The notes: generated by a model from the sequence alone, not told the origin. Numbered from the stretch's first letter, positions 43,122-53,183 are shown. The stretch: 64,000 bases of DNA from Polaromonas sp. YR568 (GCF_900116715.1 NZ_FPBM01000001.1:746784-810783); one strand, 5' to 3'. Numbers and translations are program-made.

Positions 43122-43972
43122 ACCTGCATGCGGAGGCGGCGCGCTGCTTCTTCGGCACGCGCGTCGTCAATCTCGCCCATCACCGCGCCCAGGTTGACCG
43201 GACCGGTCTTGTGCGCGAAGTGGCCGGTCAGCACCGTCTCCGGTTGCAGCACGCCGCGCTGGTACAAGTCCCAGATCTCACTACCGTAGTCGGTGTGCAA
43301 GAGCTCGGGGGCAAAGCGGCCGAAAAAACTGCGCAAATTGGCCACGTCGCGCAACAGCATGCGGCCCGCGTGATTGTTGCCTGCAGCGTCCACCGCCTGC
43401 GGCAAATCGATGATGACCGGGCCGGGCTGGCCGTCAGTCACGCCCAGCAGGATATTGAACTCCGACAAATCGCCGTGCACGACACCCGCGCACAGCATGC
43501 GCACCACTTCCGTGAGCAGCGTTGCGTGGTGCAGGCGCGCATCTTCAGGGGTGAATTCGACGTCGTTCAAGCGCGGTGCAGCATCGCCATGCTCGTCCGT
43601 CACCAGTTCCATCAGCAGCACGCCGTCGCAAAAGTTGTGGGGTTTGGGTACACGCACACCGGCCGCGGCCAACCGGTAGAGCGCGTCAACCTCGGCGCTT
43701 TGCCAGGCAGCTTCGGTAGCTTGGCGGCCAAAGCGCGTGCCCTTGGCCATGGCGCGCGCCTGGCGCGTGTTTTTTACCTTGCGGTTTTCGGTGTAGTCCA
43801 CCGCCTGGCGGAAGCTGCGCTCGGTCGCGTCTTTGTAGACCTTGGCGCAGCGGGTTTCGTCTCCGCAGCGCACCACATAGACCATCGCCTCCTTGCCGCT
43901 CATGAGCTGGCGCACGACGGTGTCGATCAGGCCTTCTTCGAGCAAGGACTGCAATCTCGGGGGTGTTTTCAT
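43118..43972 (-). CDS. RIO1-type serine protein kinase
   Basis: The 284-residue protein has the RIO kinase set: a glycine-free nucleotide loop region GKEAMVYVV, the ATP lysine in CAKVYKD, the catalytic loop VVHGDLSEFNILL and the metal-binding IIDLPQAVD. Bacterial homologues such as Pseudomonas PA4780 are poorly understood but are conserved in proteobacteria. ATG 43972 follows an upstream TTG that adds one residue only. Confidence 0.92.
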   Translation of the reverse strand: MKTPPRLQSLLEEGLIDTVVRQLMSGKEAMVYVVRCGDETRCAKVYKDATERSFRQAVDYTENRKVKNTRQARAMAKGTRFGRQATEAAWQSAEVDALYRLAAAGVRVPKPHNFCDGVLLMELVTDEHGDAAPRLNDVEFTPEDARLHHATLLTEVVRMLCAGVVHGDLSEFNILLGVTDGQPGPVIIDLPQAVDAAGNNHAGRMLLRDVANLRSFFGRFAPELLHTDYGSEIWDLYQRGVLQPETVLTGHFAHKTGPVNLGAVMGEIDDARAEEAARRLRMQV

Positions 43973-44002
43973 CAAGCCATTTTGCGCTTACAGGCGAAGG
44001 TC

Positions 44003-44035
44003 AAAAAAAAGCCCGCCCGTTTAACCGGACAGGCT
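44003..44035 (-). terminator. Rho-independent terminator of the RcnB-like gene
   Basis: On the minus strand the stem AGCC...GGCT (44010-44013 with 44032-44035, continuing with two mismatches to 44019/44026) is followed by eight T (44003-44010). It lies 20 bp after the stop at 44055. Confidence 0.8.
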
Positions 44036-44054
44036 CTTGTGCGGAGCAGGATGA

Positions 44055-44477
44055 TCAGTTGCTGAGCACCAGCTGCGCGATCACGCCCGTGGCAATGGCG
44101 ATCAGCGCGTAGTCAGCGCCAACCTGCACCCATTGCTGGCCGCGTGGCGGCGCATGCAGGTGACGACCGCGCCAGTCGCTCACCACATATTGCCGGCCAC
44201 GGTATTCATTCGGGATAAGACCGCCGCGGTAAAACTGCCGGCCATGGCCGTTAAAGTGACGGTCGTTGCGGTTATCACGGACATGGCGATGCTCAACCAC
44301 GACGCGGCGGTCAACCGGACGGTAAACCGGGCCATGGCCGGGGCCGCCAGGTCCGCGATATTCCACACGCGGTGGCTCGCCCCGTGGGCCGCGTCCGTCA
44401 TAGCCTTGCGCAAACGAGAGCGAGGCAAAGCCCAGCGACGCTGCGGCGATGGCACACACAATGGCTGTTGATTTCAT
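44055..44477 (-). CDS. RcnB family periplasmic protein
   Basis: The 140-residue product has a signal peptide (MKSTAIVCAIAAASLGFASLSFA) and a His/Arg/Gly-rich region. The RcnB domain has GGLIPNEYRGRQYVVSDWRGRHL, PPRGQQWVQVG and ADYALIAIATGVIAQLV. RcnB helps tune nickel and cobalt homeostasis in E. coli. No rcnA or metal exporter is adjacent. The gene is monocistronic, with a clear terminator. Confidence 0.9.
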   Translation of the reverse strand: MKSTAIVCAIAAASLGFASLSFAQGYDGRGPRGEPPRVEYRGPGGPGHGPVYRPVDRRVVVEHRHVRDNRNDRHFNGHGRQFYRGGLIPNEYRGRQYVVSDWRGRHLHAPPRGQQWVQVGADYALIAIATGVIAQLVLSN

Positions 44478-44591
44478 GTCGACTCCTTTGGGGTTGGTGA
44501 GTCTTCATGGTGTTCCCCTGCTGTATAGGGGTTGCAAAGTCACCGGGGTCTTTGTGTAAAGCCTGGTTGCAATGTGTGCGGGGTTTCCGGC

Positions 44592-45602
44592 TCAGGCCGC
44601 TTCAGGTAAGGGTACGGCAACTTGTTCAGGCACATAGCCCCGTAGCGCCTGTACCAGCCACGCCTCTACCAGCACCGGGTCGTTCACCGTCTTGATCGCC
44701 TGGTAAGCCGTTTCCGCTTCCGGGAAACGCCGGCGCAAAAAGTTGAGCCACTGCTTGAGCCGCCCGGCGCGCGCACGCGGCTCAATCCGCGAACAGACGA
44801 TGCGCCAGAAATCGTTGATCAGCGGCAGCAAGGTGGGCCAGCTCACTGCTGCCTGCGCACCCAGTCTGTCGGCCTTGATCGCCAGGCCCAGACCCGGGTC
44901 ACGCACCGCGCCGCGGCCAATCATCAAGGTGTCACAGCCAGAAACCTCACGGCAGCGCCGCGCATCTTCGATGGTCCAGATTTCACCGTTGGCCACGACC
45001 GGAATTTTGACGGCGGCGCGGATGTCGGCAATCCGCTCCCAGTACGCCGGTGGCCTGTAGGCCTGGGCCTTGGTGCGGCCGTGCACGACCAGCTCGCCCG
45101 CGCCGCCTGCTTCGATGGCGAGCGCGCATTCAACAGCGCGTGCGTCGTCGTCGTAACCCAGCCGCATCTTGGCCGACACCGGCATGTGTGCGGGTACGGC
45201 CCGGCGCACCGCCCCCACAACCGCCGTCAGGGTTTCGGGCTCTCTCAGCAGCGATGCCCCGCCGCCGTGGCGATTGACCACCGCCGCCGGGCAGCCGAAG
45301 TTGAGGTCGATGCCGGCCGGCCCCAGGCTTGCCAGCCGCGCGGCGTTCTCCGCCATGCAGCCCGGGTCTGAACCCAGCAGTTGTGCGCGCACCGGCACGC
45401 CGGCCAGCGTGCGGCCGCCGTTGTGCAGCTCCGGCACGATGCGGTAAAAAACCCGCTCGGGCAGCAACTGGTCAGTGATGCGGATGAACTCGGAGACGCA
45501 GCGGTCTATGCCGCCCACCCGGGTGAGGATGTCGCGCAGCACAAAGTCCAGCAGGCCTTCCATGGGGGCCAGCAAGACGGTGTCGCGTGATTGAGCTTCC
45601 AT
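44592..45602 (-). CDS. dusC: tRNA-dihydrouridine synthase C
   Basis: The 336-residue protein is a Dus family FMN enzyme. It has the APMEGLLD start, the catalytic Cys in LNFGCPAAVVNRHGGGASLL, the RTKAQAY phosphate-binding part and VVANGEIWTIEDA with MIGRGAVRDP. The APMEG form and length match DusC (U16 of tRNA). ATG 45602 is the start where homology begins; a methyltransferase gene ends 20 bp upstream on the same strand. Confidence 0.9.
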   Translation of the reverse strand: MEAQSRDTVLLAPMEGLLDFVLRDILTRVGGIDRCVSEFIRITDQLLPERVFYRIVPELHNGGRTLAGVPVRAQLLGSDPGCMAENAARLASLGPAGIDLNFGCPAAVVNRHGGGASLLREPETLTAVVGAVRRAVPAHMPVSAKMRLGYDDDARAVECALAIEAGGAGELVVHGRTKAQAYRPPAYWERIADIRAAVKIPVVANGEIWTIEDARRCREVSGCDTLMIGRGAVRDPGLGLAIKADRLGAQAAVSWPTLLPLINDFWRIVCSRIEPRARAGRLKQWLNFLRRRFPEAETAYQAIKTVNDPVLVEAWLVQALRGYVPEQVAVPLPEAA

Positions 45603-45622
45603 CGAACTCGCAAGTCTCAGAT

Positions 45623-46870
45623 TTATTTGGCGGCCAGGCGCCACAGCGACGTGACTTCAGCCGCGCGCGCCGCGTGCAGCGCATCGCTGGCGTCAGCCGC
45701 CTTGGGGTGATGCGGTTGTGCATCGAGCCTGTCCACCACCTTAAGCCCGGCCGCATCTATCGCAGCAAGCAGCCATGCGCGCGTGCGCAGGCCCAGGTGC
45801 TCGGCGATGTCCGAGAGGATCAGCCAGCCTTCACCCTTGGGCTCCAGATGCGCGGCCAGGCCGTTGAGAAAGCCCAGCAGCATGCGGCTGTCTTCGTCAT
45901 ACACCGCATGCTCAATCGGCGAGCCGGGGCGCGCAGGCAGCCAGGGCGGGTTGCACACAATGATGTGCGCCTTGCCTTCAGGAAACAGGTTGGCCTCGCG
46001 CACTTCAATCTGCGGAAAACCCAGCCGTTTGAGGTTGTCGCGCGCGCAGGCCAGCGCACGCGGGTCCTGGTCGGTTGCAACCACACGCTGCACACCGCTG
46101 CGCAAGGCCAGCACCGCAGCCAACACGCCGGTGCCGGTGCCGATGTCAAAGCCCAGCAGGTCGTCGGTGCCCTCAGGCACAGGCGCCTGGGCCACCAAGT
46201 CGATGTACTCACCGCGCACGGGGGAAAAGACGCCGTAGTGCGGGTGGATGCGGTTGTGCGGCCCCTCTTCGCCGAGGGCAGGAATGGGCACACCCTTGCG
46301 GCGCCACTCGTGCGAGCTGATAAAACCCATCAACTCACGCAGCGATGCCACGGAGGAACCTGCGGCTTCCTTGGCGGGGCCCCAGGCTTCCGAGCAGGCC
46401 TTCTTGGCATCCGGCGCGCGGCGCAAAGGAATGCTGTAGTCCGCATCAAACGGGATCAGCACCATGCTGAGCACGCGGGCGCGCTGCGCCTGCGCCTGGC
46501 GGTGCAGGTGAAAAGCTTCGGGGAAAACAGGCGCCGGTGCGGCCGTTGCAACGGCGGCTTCGCCAGGTTTCGTATCTTTAACGCGCTTTTCGCGCTTCGG
46601 TTTTGCCGGCTTGTCGATGCGGCGCGCCAGCGCTTGCAGCAGCAAACGCGCATTCTGGAAGTCACCGCGCCAGAGCAGACCCGTGCCTTCACAAGCCAGG
46701 CGGTAAGCCGTATCAGCCGCCATGGTGTCGTCGGCGATCACCACGCGTTTGGGCGGCGCAGCACCGCGCTCGGAACGCCAGCGCGCTGAACGCGCTTCAC
46801 CGCCCTCCGTCCAGTTGATGATGGCGGGCGTGACAGACGAAGGAGCGGAAGCGGCGGGTGAAACAGGCAT
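45623..46870 (-). CDS. Class I SAM-dependent methyltransferase (PrmC/HemK-like motif NPPW)
   Basis: The 415-residue protein has an N-terminal region of about 200 residues (with a Lys/Pro-rich linker) and a C-terminal Rossmann methyltransferase domain: DIGTGTGVLAAVLALRSG (motif I), VVATDQDPRAL, and the NPPWLP catalytic motif typical of N5-glutamine and N6-adenine transferases. The target cannot be read, but ribosomal RNA or protein is plausible. ATG 46870 gives an MPVSP start. dusC follows 20 bp downstream, so the two RNA/protein modification genes form an operon. Confidence 0.85.
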   Translation of the reverse strand: MPVSPAASAPSSVTPAIINWTEGGEARSARWRSERGAAPPKRVVIADDTMAADTAYRLACEGTGLLWRGDFQNARLLLQALARRIDKPAKPKREKRVKDTKPGEAAVATAAPAPVFPEAFHLHRQAQAQRARVLSMVLIPFDADYSIPLRRAPDAKKACSEAWGPAKEAAGSSVASLRELMGFISSHEWRRKGVPIPALGEEGPHNRIHPHYGVFSPVRGEYIDLVAQAPVPEGTDDLLGFDIGTGTGVLAAVLALRSGVQRVVATDQDPRALACARDNLKRLGFPQIEVREANLFPEGKAHIIVCNPPWLPARPGSPIEHAVYDEDSRMLLGFLNGLAAHLEPKGEGWLILSDIAEHLGLRTRAWLLAAIDAAGLKVVDRLDAQPHHPKAADASDALHAARAAEVTSLWRLAAK

Positions 46871-46997
46871 CAGGGGCAAACAGGTAAAAGAATAGGAAAA
46901 CAAGACACAGCCGACTGTTTTAACAGATGGCGTACGCCGGCGCCCCACCTTGCGGCCATTTCAAGACCCCACTACGCCCCAAACGCCACCAAAAAGA

Positions 46998-47024
46998 AGA
47001 AAACGGCCATAAAGGCCGCTTTTC
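46998..47024. terminator. Hairpin with flanking A and T runs
   Basis: CGGCC (47004-47008) and GGCCG (47014-47018) pair around ATAAA with AAAA before and TTT after. It lies between the RND outer-membrane gene stop (47136) and the methyltransferase start, so on the minus strand it may end the RND operon. Confidence 0.5.
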
Positions 47025-47046
47025 GCGTGTGAGAGATAACTCCAGG

Positions 47047-47074
47047 GGGGCCGGGGTCCGGCTCCGCCGGCCCC
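47047..47074. repeat. GC-rich hairpin downstream of the RND operon
   Basis: GGGGCCGG (47047-47054) and CCGGCCCC (47067-47074) are a perfect 8-bp stem around a 12-base loop. It may be a second terminator part or a small repeat; only one copy is seen in this window. Confidence 0.5.
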
Positions 47075-47135
47075 AAGGCGCCCGTCTCCTGCAAGGGGAA
47101 AGGAGGCTACACGCAGTGAGCCTCAAGAGGGGTAT

Positions 47136-48539
47136 TCAAACTGTCCATCCGCCACCCAGCGCCCGGATCAATCCCACCGTCGCCAGGTACTGCGAAGTCT
47201 TCACCTGCAGCGCCTGCCGCCTGTTGCGCAGTTCGCTGCGCTGGGCGTCCAGCAGCTCCAGTTGGCTCACAAAACCGTTGCGGTAGCGTGAATCCGACAG
47301 CACCGTGGCGCGGGTGGCGGAAGCCACCGAGCGCGACTGCGCTTCAGACTGCTCAGCCAACAGGCGCAAAGCCGAGAGCTGGTCTTCCACGTCCTTGAAG
47401 GCGACAAGGATCTGCTCGCGGTAGTTGGCCAGTGCGATGTCGAGTTCGGCATTCGCGTTCTGCACACCGGCCTTGCGGCGGCCGCCGTCAAAGATCGGCA
47501 GCGACAGCAGTGCGCCCACACCCCAGGCCTGGCTGGATACCTTGAACAGGTCCTTGATCTCGGGCGCGGCATAACCACCGTTGGCCGTGAGCGAGAAGGT
47601 CGGGAACCAGGCGGCCTCGGCCACACCCACGCGGGCCTGTGCGGCCTGCATGGTGCTTTGCGCGGCCGACACGTCGGGGCGGCGCTCCAGCACCGTGCTG
47701 GGCACACCGGCCGGGATCACCGGCAGCGCGGTCGACCACTCGGTGGGCGCGACGGCAAAGTTCGAAGCCACTTCACCGACCAGCACGGCCAGCGCGTGTT
47801 CCAGCTCGGCGCGGCGGCGGTCCAGCGCCAGCGCTTCCGATTCAGTGGCCGCCACCTCGGTGCGCACACGGGCCACGTCCAATTCGGCCACATCGCCTTC
47901 CTTGAAGCGGACTTCCGTCAGGCGCAGGGTGTTGCGGTAAGCCTGCAGCGTGTCGCGCACCAACGCGCGCTCGGTGTCTAGCGAGCGCAGGTTCAGGTAG
48001 GTCTGCGCCACGTCGGCCTGCACCAGCAGCTGGGTGCTGCGCAGCAGGGCTTCACGCGACTTCGCGTCCAGCGACGCGGCGTCGGAGTTGAGCGACAGCT
48101 TGCCGATCAGGTCAACTTCATACGAGAAGTTGGCAGCGGCCGTGACCGTGGTCTGCGCCACGCGGTTGGTGGTGATGTTGCTCTGGCGCACCGCGCCGCC
48201 GCTCAGGCCCACTTGCGGCAGACGGTCGGCGTCGGTGGCGCGCAAGATGGCGCGCGCCTGGGCCAGCCGGCCGGCGGCCACTTTCACGCTGTTGTTGTTA
48301 TTGCCGGCCTGCTCGACCAGTTGGTCGAGCACGGGGTCGGCAAACACCTTCCACCAGGTGCCTTGGGATTGCGGGGCAGTCGGTGTCGCTGCAACGGTGG
48401 CGACGTTTTCTTTGTACGCCGCCGGCGCAGCAGGGATGCTGGCCGGGTCAACCGATGCGCTGGTGGCGCAACCGGCCAGCACCAGGGCGGCCAAGAGCGG
48501 CAGCAGTGCGGTGCGCAGTTTCGATGTTGTGCGGTTCAT
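47136..48539 (-). CDS. RND efflux outer membrane lipoprotein (OprM/NodT family)
   Basis: The 467-residue protein has a lipobox signal (LVLAGCATS) and two outer-membrane-efflux repeats with long coiled-coil helices (ARAILRATDADRLPQVGLSG, then RRAELEHALAVLVGE). It ends with the usual SQLELLDAQRSELRNRRQALQV block. It forms the outer membrane duct of the tripartite pump encoded upstream. Spacing from the pump gene stop is 29 bp. Confidence 0.92.
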   Translation of the reverse strand: MNRTTSKLRTALLPLLAALVLAGCATSASVDPASIPAAPAAYKENVATVAATPTAPQSQGTWWKVFADPVLDQLVEQAGNNNNSVKVAAGRLAQARAILRATDADRLPQVGLSGGAVRQSNITTNRVAQTTVTAAANFSYEVDLIGKLSLNSDAASLDAKSREALLRSTQLLVQADVAQTYLNLRSLDTERALVRDTLQAYRNTLRLTEVRFKEGDVAELDVARVRTEVAATESEALALDRRRAELEHALAVLVGEVASNFAVAPTEWSTALPVIPAGVPSTVLERRPDVSAAQSTMQAAQARVGVAEAAWFPTFSLTANGGYAAPEIKDLFKVSSQAWGVGALLSLPIFDGGRRKAGVQNANAELDIALANYREQILVAFKDVEDQLSALRLLAEQSEAQSRSVASATRATVLSDSRYRNGFVSQLELLDAQRSELRNRRQALQVKTSQYLATVGLIRALGGGWTV

Positions 48540-48568
48540 GATGAACTCCTGTAACTTGATGCTTGTTG

Positions 48569-51500
48569 TTATTCGTGAAGCTTGAGGGGCGCTGCGGGCT
48601 GTGCATGCGCACCTGCACCACCGGCGCCTGCGAAGGCTTCGATGTGCGGCACTTCGCCATGCAGCTTGAGCGGTCGGTTGCCCGTGAGGCGGCGCAGCGT
48701 GACGTAGAACACCGGCGTGAGGAAGAGGCCGAAAGCCGTCACGCCAATCATTCCGGAGAACACGGCCACACCCATGGCGTGGCGCATTTCGGCGCCGGCG
48801 CCGGTCGACAGCACCAGGGGCAGCACGCCCATGATGAAGGCCAGCGAGGTCATCAGGATGGGGCGCAGGCGCAGGCGGCTGGCTTCAATCGCGGCCTGCA
48901 GCGGCGTACGCCCGGCAAACTCCAGCTCTCGCGCAAACTCCACAATCAGGATGGCGTTCTTCGCCGACAGCCCCACCAGCACAATCAAGCCGATCTGCGT
49001 GAAGATGTTGTTGTCGCCTCCGGTCAGCTTCACGCCCAGCATCGCGGCCAGCAGGCCCATGGGAACGATCAGCACGATGGCGATCGGCAAGGTCAGGCTT
49101 TCATACTGCGCGGCCAGCACCAGGAAGACCAGCAGCAGGGCCAGCGGGAACACCCACATGGCGGAGTTACCGGCAATGATTTCCTGATACGTCAGGTCCG
49201 TCCACTCATAGCTGATGCCGGGCGGCAGGGTTTCGGCAGCGATGCGGGCAACCGCATCCTGCGCCTGGCCCGACGAATAGCCGGGTGCGGCGCCGCCGTT
49301 GATGTCGGCCGAGAGGAAGCCGTTGTAGCGCATGGCGCGTTCAGGGCCAAAGCTCGGCGTGACCTTCATCAACGCTGACAGCGGCACCATTTCGCCGGTG
49401 GTCGAACGTACTTTCAGCAGGCCGATGTCTTCAGCACGGGCGCGGTAAGGCGCATCGGCCTGGACACGCACGCTGTAAGTGCGGCCGAACTTGTTGAAGT
49501 CGTTGGCATACAGGCTGCCCAGGTAGATCTGCATGGTGTCGAACACGTCGGTCACCGGCACGCCAAGCTGGCGCGCCTTGGTGCGGTCGATGTCGGCGTA
49601 GAGCTGCGGCACATTGACCTGGAAGCTCGAGAACATGCCGGCCAGCTCAGGCGTCTGGTAAGCCTTGGCCATGAAGGCCTTGGTGGCGGCGTCCAGCGCT
49701 GCATAACCGAGCGAGCCACGGTCTTCCAGCTGCAGCTTGAAGCCGCCGGTGGTGCCCAGGCCCTGCACAGGCGGCGGCGGGAACATCGCAATAAACGCTT
49801 CCTGGATGCCGCCAAACTGGCCGTTGAGTTGGCCGGCGATGGCGCCCGCGCTCAGGTCTGCGGTCTTGCGCTGGTCAAACGGTTTGAGCGACAGGAACAC
49901 AATGCCCGAGTTGGAGCTGTTGGTGAAGCCGTTGATCGACAGGCCGGGGAAAGCAATCGCGTGTTCCACGCCGGGCTGCTTCATGGCGATGTCGCTGATG
50001 CGGCGGATCACGTCTTCGGTGCGGTCCAGCGTGGCGCCGTCAGGCAGCTGGGCAAAACCGATCAGGTACTGCTTGTCCTGGCCGGGAACAAAACCGCTGG
50101 GCACAGCCTTGAAGAGGCCGGTGGTGGCCAGCACCAGCACCAGGTACACGCCCAGCATCACGGCCTTGCGCGAGATCGCACCCTTGACGCCACGGCTGTA
50201 ATTTTCAGAACCGCGGTGAAAGGCCTTGTTGAAGGCCCTGAAGAAGGGGCCGAAGACCTTGTCCATGCCGCGGGTCAGCGAGTCCTTGGGTGCGTCGTGG
50301 CCCTTGAGCAGCAATGCTGCGAGGGCTGGAGACAGCGTCAGCGAGTTGACAGCCGAGATCACGGTCGAGATCGCAATCGTCAGTGCGAACTGCTTATAGA
50401 ACTGGCCCGACAGGCCGGTGATGAAAGCCAGTGGCACGAACACAGCGATCAGCACCAGCGCAATCGCGATAATGGGCCCGGAGACCTCTCGCATGGCGCG
50501 GTAGGTCGCGTCTCGCGGACTCAAGCCCGCTTCGATATTCCGTTCCACGTTCTCCACCACCACGATGGCGTCGTCCACCACAATGCCGATGGCCAGCACC
50601 AGCCCGAACAGGCTGAGCGCGTTGATCGAGAAGCCGAAGAGATGCATCACCGCAAAAGTGCCGATGACAGAAATGGGCACGGCCAGCAGCGGGATGATGG
50701 AGGCGCGCCAGGTTTGCAAGAAGATGATCACGACCAGCACGACCAACGCCACGGCTTCCAGCAGCGTGTGCACCACGGCTTCGATGGACGAACGTACAAA
50801 CTGCGTGGTGTCGTAGACGATTTCGTAGTCCACGCCTTCGGGCATGTTCTTTTTGAGCTCTTTCATGACGGCTTGCACGTCATCCGAGATCTGGATGGCG
50901 TTGGAGCCCGGCGCGGCAAACACCGGCACGGCCACAGCCTGTTTGTTGTCCAGCAAGGAGCGCAAGGCGTAGTCCGAAGCGCCCAGTTCCAGGCGGGAGA
51001 TATCGCGCAGGCGCGTCACGGCGCCGCCCTTGTCGGTCTTGACGATGATGTCACCGAACTCTTCTTCGCTTTGCAGGCGGCCCTGGGCATTGATAGACAG
51101 TTGCATGTCCACGCCAGGCAGGCCGGGCGAAGCACCCACTACACCAGCAGCGGCCTGGATGTTCTGCTCGCGGATCGCACGCACCACGTCACCGGCGGAC
51201 AAGCCGCGCTCAGCCACTTTTTGCGGGTCCAGCCAGACGCGCATCGAATAGTCGCCGGAGCCGAACAGCTGCACCTGGCCCACGCCGTTGATGCGCGCCA
51301 GGCGGTCCTTGACATTAAGCACCGCGTAGTTGCGCAGGTAGGTCATGTCGTAGCGGTCGTTGGGCGAGAGCAAGTGCACCACCATCGTGAGGTCGGGTGA
51401 GCTCTTGATGGTCGTGATACCCAGGCGGCGCACTTCTTCGGGCAGGCGCGGCTCGGCTTGCGAGACGCGGTTTTGCACGAGCTGCTGTGCCTTGTCAGGG

Positions 51501-51802
51501 TCGGTGCCCAGCTTGAAGGTGACATTGAGCGTCATCAGGCCGTCGGTGGTGGCCTGGCTGCTCATGTAGAGCATGCCGTCCACGCCGTTGATGGATTCCT
51601 CCAGCGGCGTAGCCACAGTCTCTGCAATCACCTTGGGGTTGGCGCCGGGGTAGTTGGCGCGCACCACCACGGTGGGCGGCACCACGTCGGGGTACTCGGC
51701 GATAGGCAGCGAGCGCAGCGCGATCAGTCCGGCAATGAACATCAGCAGCGACAGCACGCCGGCAAAAATCGGCCGGTCAATAAAAAACTTGGATAAATTC
51801 AT
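48569..51802 (-). CDS. RND multidrug efflux permease (MexF/AcrB-like, HAE1)
   Basis: The 1077-residue protein is a HAE1 inner-membrane pump: N-terminal MNLSKFFIDRPIFAGVLSLLMFIAGLIALRSLPIAEYPDVVPP in segments, and the proton-relay Asp410/Asp411 in GIVVDDAIVVVENVERN (helix 4). A Lys/Arg partner region lies in helix 10. The best named match by overall features is MexF. It works with the adaptor (51835) and outer membrane gene (47136). Confidence 0.95.
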   Translation of the reverse strand: MNLSKFFIDRPIFAGVLSLLMFIAGLIALRSLPIAEYPDVVPPTVVVRANYPGANPKVIAETVATPLEESINGVDGMLYMSSQATTDGLMTLNVTFKLGTDPDKAQQLVQNRVSQAEPRLPEEVRRLGITTIKSSPDLTMVVHLLSPNDRYDMTYLRNYAVLNVKDRLARINGVGQVQLFGSGDYSMRVWLDPQKVAERGLSAGDVVRAIREQNIQAAAGVVGASPGLPGVDMQLSINAQGRLQSEEEFGDIIVKTDKGGAVTRLRDISRLELGASDYALRSLLDNKQAVAVPVFAAPGSNAIQISDDVQAVMKELKKNMPEGVDYEIVYDTTQFVRSSIEAVVHTLLEAVALVVLVVIIFLQTWRASIIPLLAVPISVIGTFAVMHLFGFSINALSLFGLVLAIGIVVDDAIVVVENVERNIEAGLSPRDATYRAMREVSGPIIAIALVLIAVFVPLAFITGLSGQFYKQFALTIAISTVISAVNSLTLSPALAALLLKGHDAPKDSLTRGMDKVFGPFFRAFNKAFHRGSENYSRGVKGAISRKAVMLGVYLVLVLATTGLFKAVPSGFVPGQDKQYLIGFAQLPDGATLDRTEDVIRRISDIAMKQPGVEHAIAFPGLSINGFTNSSNSGIVFLSLKPFDQRKTADLSAGAIAGQLNGQFGGIQEAFIAMFPPPPVQGLGTTGGFKLQLEDRGSLGYAALDAATKAFMAKAYQTPELAGMFSSFQVNVPQLYADIDRTKARQLGVPVTDVFDTMQIYLGSLYANDFNKFGRTYSVRVQADAPYRARAEDIGLLKVRSTTGEMVPLSALMKVTPSFGPERAMRYNGFLSADINGGAAPGYSSGQAQDAVARIAAETLPPGISYEWTDLTYQEIIAGNSAMWVFPLALLLVFLVLAAQYESLTLPIAIVLIVPMGLLAAMLGVKLTGGDNNIFTQIGLIVLVGLSAKNAILIVEFARELEFAGRTPLQAAIEASRLRLRPILMTSLAFIMGVLPLVLSTGAGAEMRHAMGVAVFSGMIGVTAFGLFLTPVFYVTLRRLTGNRPLKLHGEVPHIEAFAGAGGAGAHAQPAAPLKLHE

Positions 51803-51834
51803 GGCAATTCTTCTTGTTCAGGTGTGAAGCCGGC

Positions 51835-53076
51835 TCAGGACTTGGCCGCGACCTTCACGGCTTTTTCGGTGAGCTCGGCCTTGGCGGACATTTCCACCGG
51901 CTGCGGCGCCACCAGCGCACCGGGGCGGATGCGTTGCAGGCCGTTGACGACGATGCGTTCGTTGGCGGCCAGGCCAGCCTTGACGACGCGCAGGCCGTTG
52001 ATGTTGGCGCCCAGCGTGACTTCACGGTAGACGGCCTTGTTGTCGGCGCCCACCACCAGCACAAACTTCTTGTTCTGGTCGGTGCCGACGGCACGCTCAT
52101 TGATCAGCAGCGCCGTGCCTTTGGTGGCCTGGCCCATGCGGATGCGTGCGAACTGGCCGGGCATCAGCTGGCCATCCTTGTTGTCGAACACGGCGCGGGC
52201 GCGCACGGTGCCGCTTCGGGCATCGACCTGGTTGTCGACGAGCTGCAGCTTGCCTTCGAACGGCGTGTCGGTGCTGGCGGCGGTTCCCATCTGCACCGGG
52301 ATGCGTTCGAGGTTGCGGCTGCCTGAGCCACCATTTCCGCCATTACCGCCTGCGTCTTTCAGGGCCTTGGTCACGACTTGTTCGTCGGCATCAAAGCTTG
52401 CGTAGATCGGGCTCACCGACACCAGCGTGGTCAGCACCGGTGCGCCCGGGCCTGCGGCCACCAGGTTGCCCACGGTCACTTCCAGCTTGCCGACACGGCC
52501 GGACACCGGTGCGCGCACCTGGGTATAGCCCAGGCTCAGTTGCGCTGTCTGCAAGGCTGCTTGCGCGGCGCGCAGGTTGGCGTCGGCTTCGCCCTTGCCG
52601 TTGGTGCGCTCGTCAAACTCGCGTTTGGAAATGGCTTGCTCGCTCCAGAGGCGCTGTGAGCGCTCTTGCTCGCCCTTGGCCTGGGTCACGCGGGCCTGGG
52701 CCGCGGCAACCTGCGCGTCGGCGCGCTCGACATCGGCGGCGTAAGGCGCCGGGTCGATGGTCAGCAGCAGGTCGCCTTTCTTGACGAGTGCGCCTTCGCG
52801 GAAATGCACGGACTGGATGTTGCCAGCCACACGCGAGCGGATGTCCACCCGCTCTACCGCTTCAAGCCGGCCCGAGAACTCGTCCCAGGCGGAGACGTCG
52901 CTTTGCACCACGGTGGCGACCGACACGGGCGTGGCTTGCGGCTCGCCGGGTGCGCCCGACTGGGCACGCGTGCCGGACACACCGAAGATGGCGGCGGTCA
53001 CGCCGGTCAGCGCCAGCACGGCCAGCGCAATCGCCAGTACACGGCGTTGGGGGGTATGAAGTTTGATCGATGACAT
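51835..53076 (-). CDS. RND efflux periplasmic adaptor (MexE/AcrA-like)
   Basis: The 413-residue protein has an N-terminal membrane anchor (about residues 13-33), a lipoyl domain half EFSGRLEAVERVDIRSRVAGNIQSVHF, a coiled-coil hairpin and the second lipoyl half TQVRAPVSGRVGKLEVTVG, then beta-barrel and membrane-proximal domains. The glycine-rich insert GGNGGNGGSG is a local oddity. It is the first gene of the operon, 32 bp before the pump gene, behind a MerR-type promoter. Confidence 0.93.
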   Translation of the reverse strand: MSSIKLHTPQRRVLAIALAVLALTGVTAAIFGVSGTRAQSGAPGEPQATPVSVATVVQSDVSAWDEFSGRLEAVERVDIRSRVAGNIQSVHFREGALVKKGDLLLTIDPAPYAADVERADAQVAAAQARVTQAKGEQERSQRLWSEQAISKREFDERTNGKGEADANLRAAQAALQTAQLSLGYTQVRAPVSGRVGKLEVTVGNLVAAGPGAPVLTTLVSVSPIYASFDADEQVVTKALKDAGGNGGNGGSGSRNLERIPVQMGTAASTDTPFEGKLQLVDNQVDARSGTVRARAVFDNKDGQLMPGQFARIRMGQATKGTALLINERAVGTDQNKKFVLVVGADNKAVYREVTLGANINGLRVVKAGLAANERIVVNGLQRIRPGALVAPQPVEMSAKAELTEKAVKVAAKS

Positions 53077-53183
53077 GTGAGTTCTCTTGAAAAGTGAATT
53101 GACGGATTGATAAAACGAAAAAGAAAAAACGGATTGAAAAAATTAAACGGATCGGCGTAGCTGATAGGGGCGCTGAAACAGGG

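Noticed and set aside
49829-51400. A 523-codon antisense frame over the RND pump gene
   Set aside because: Mirror of the pump reading frame; no start signal or recognisable domain.
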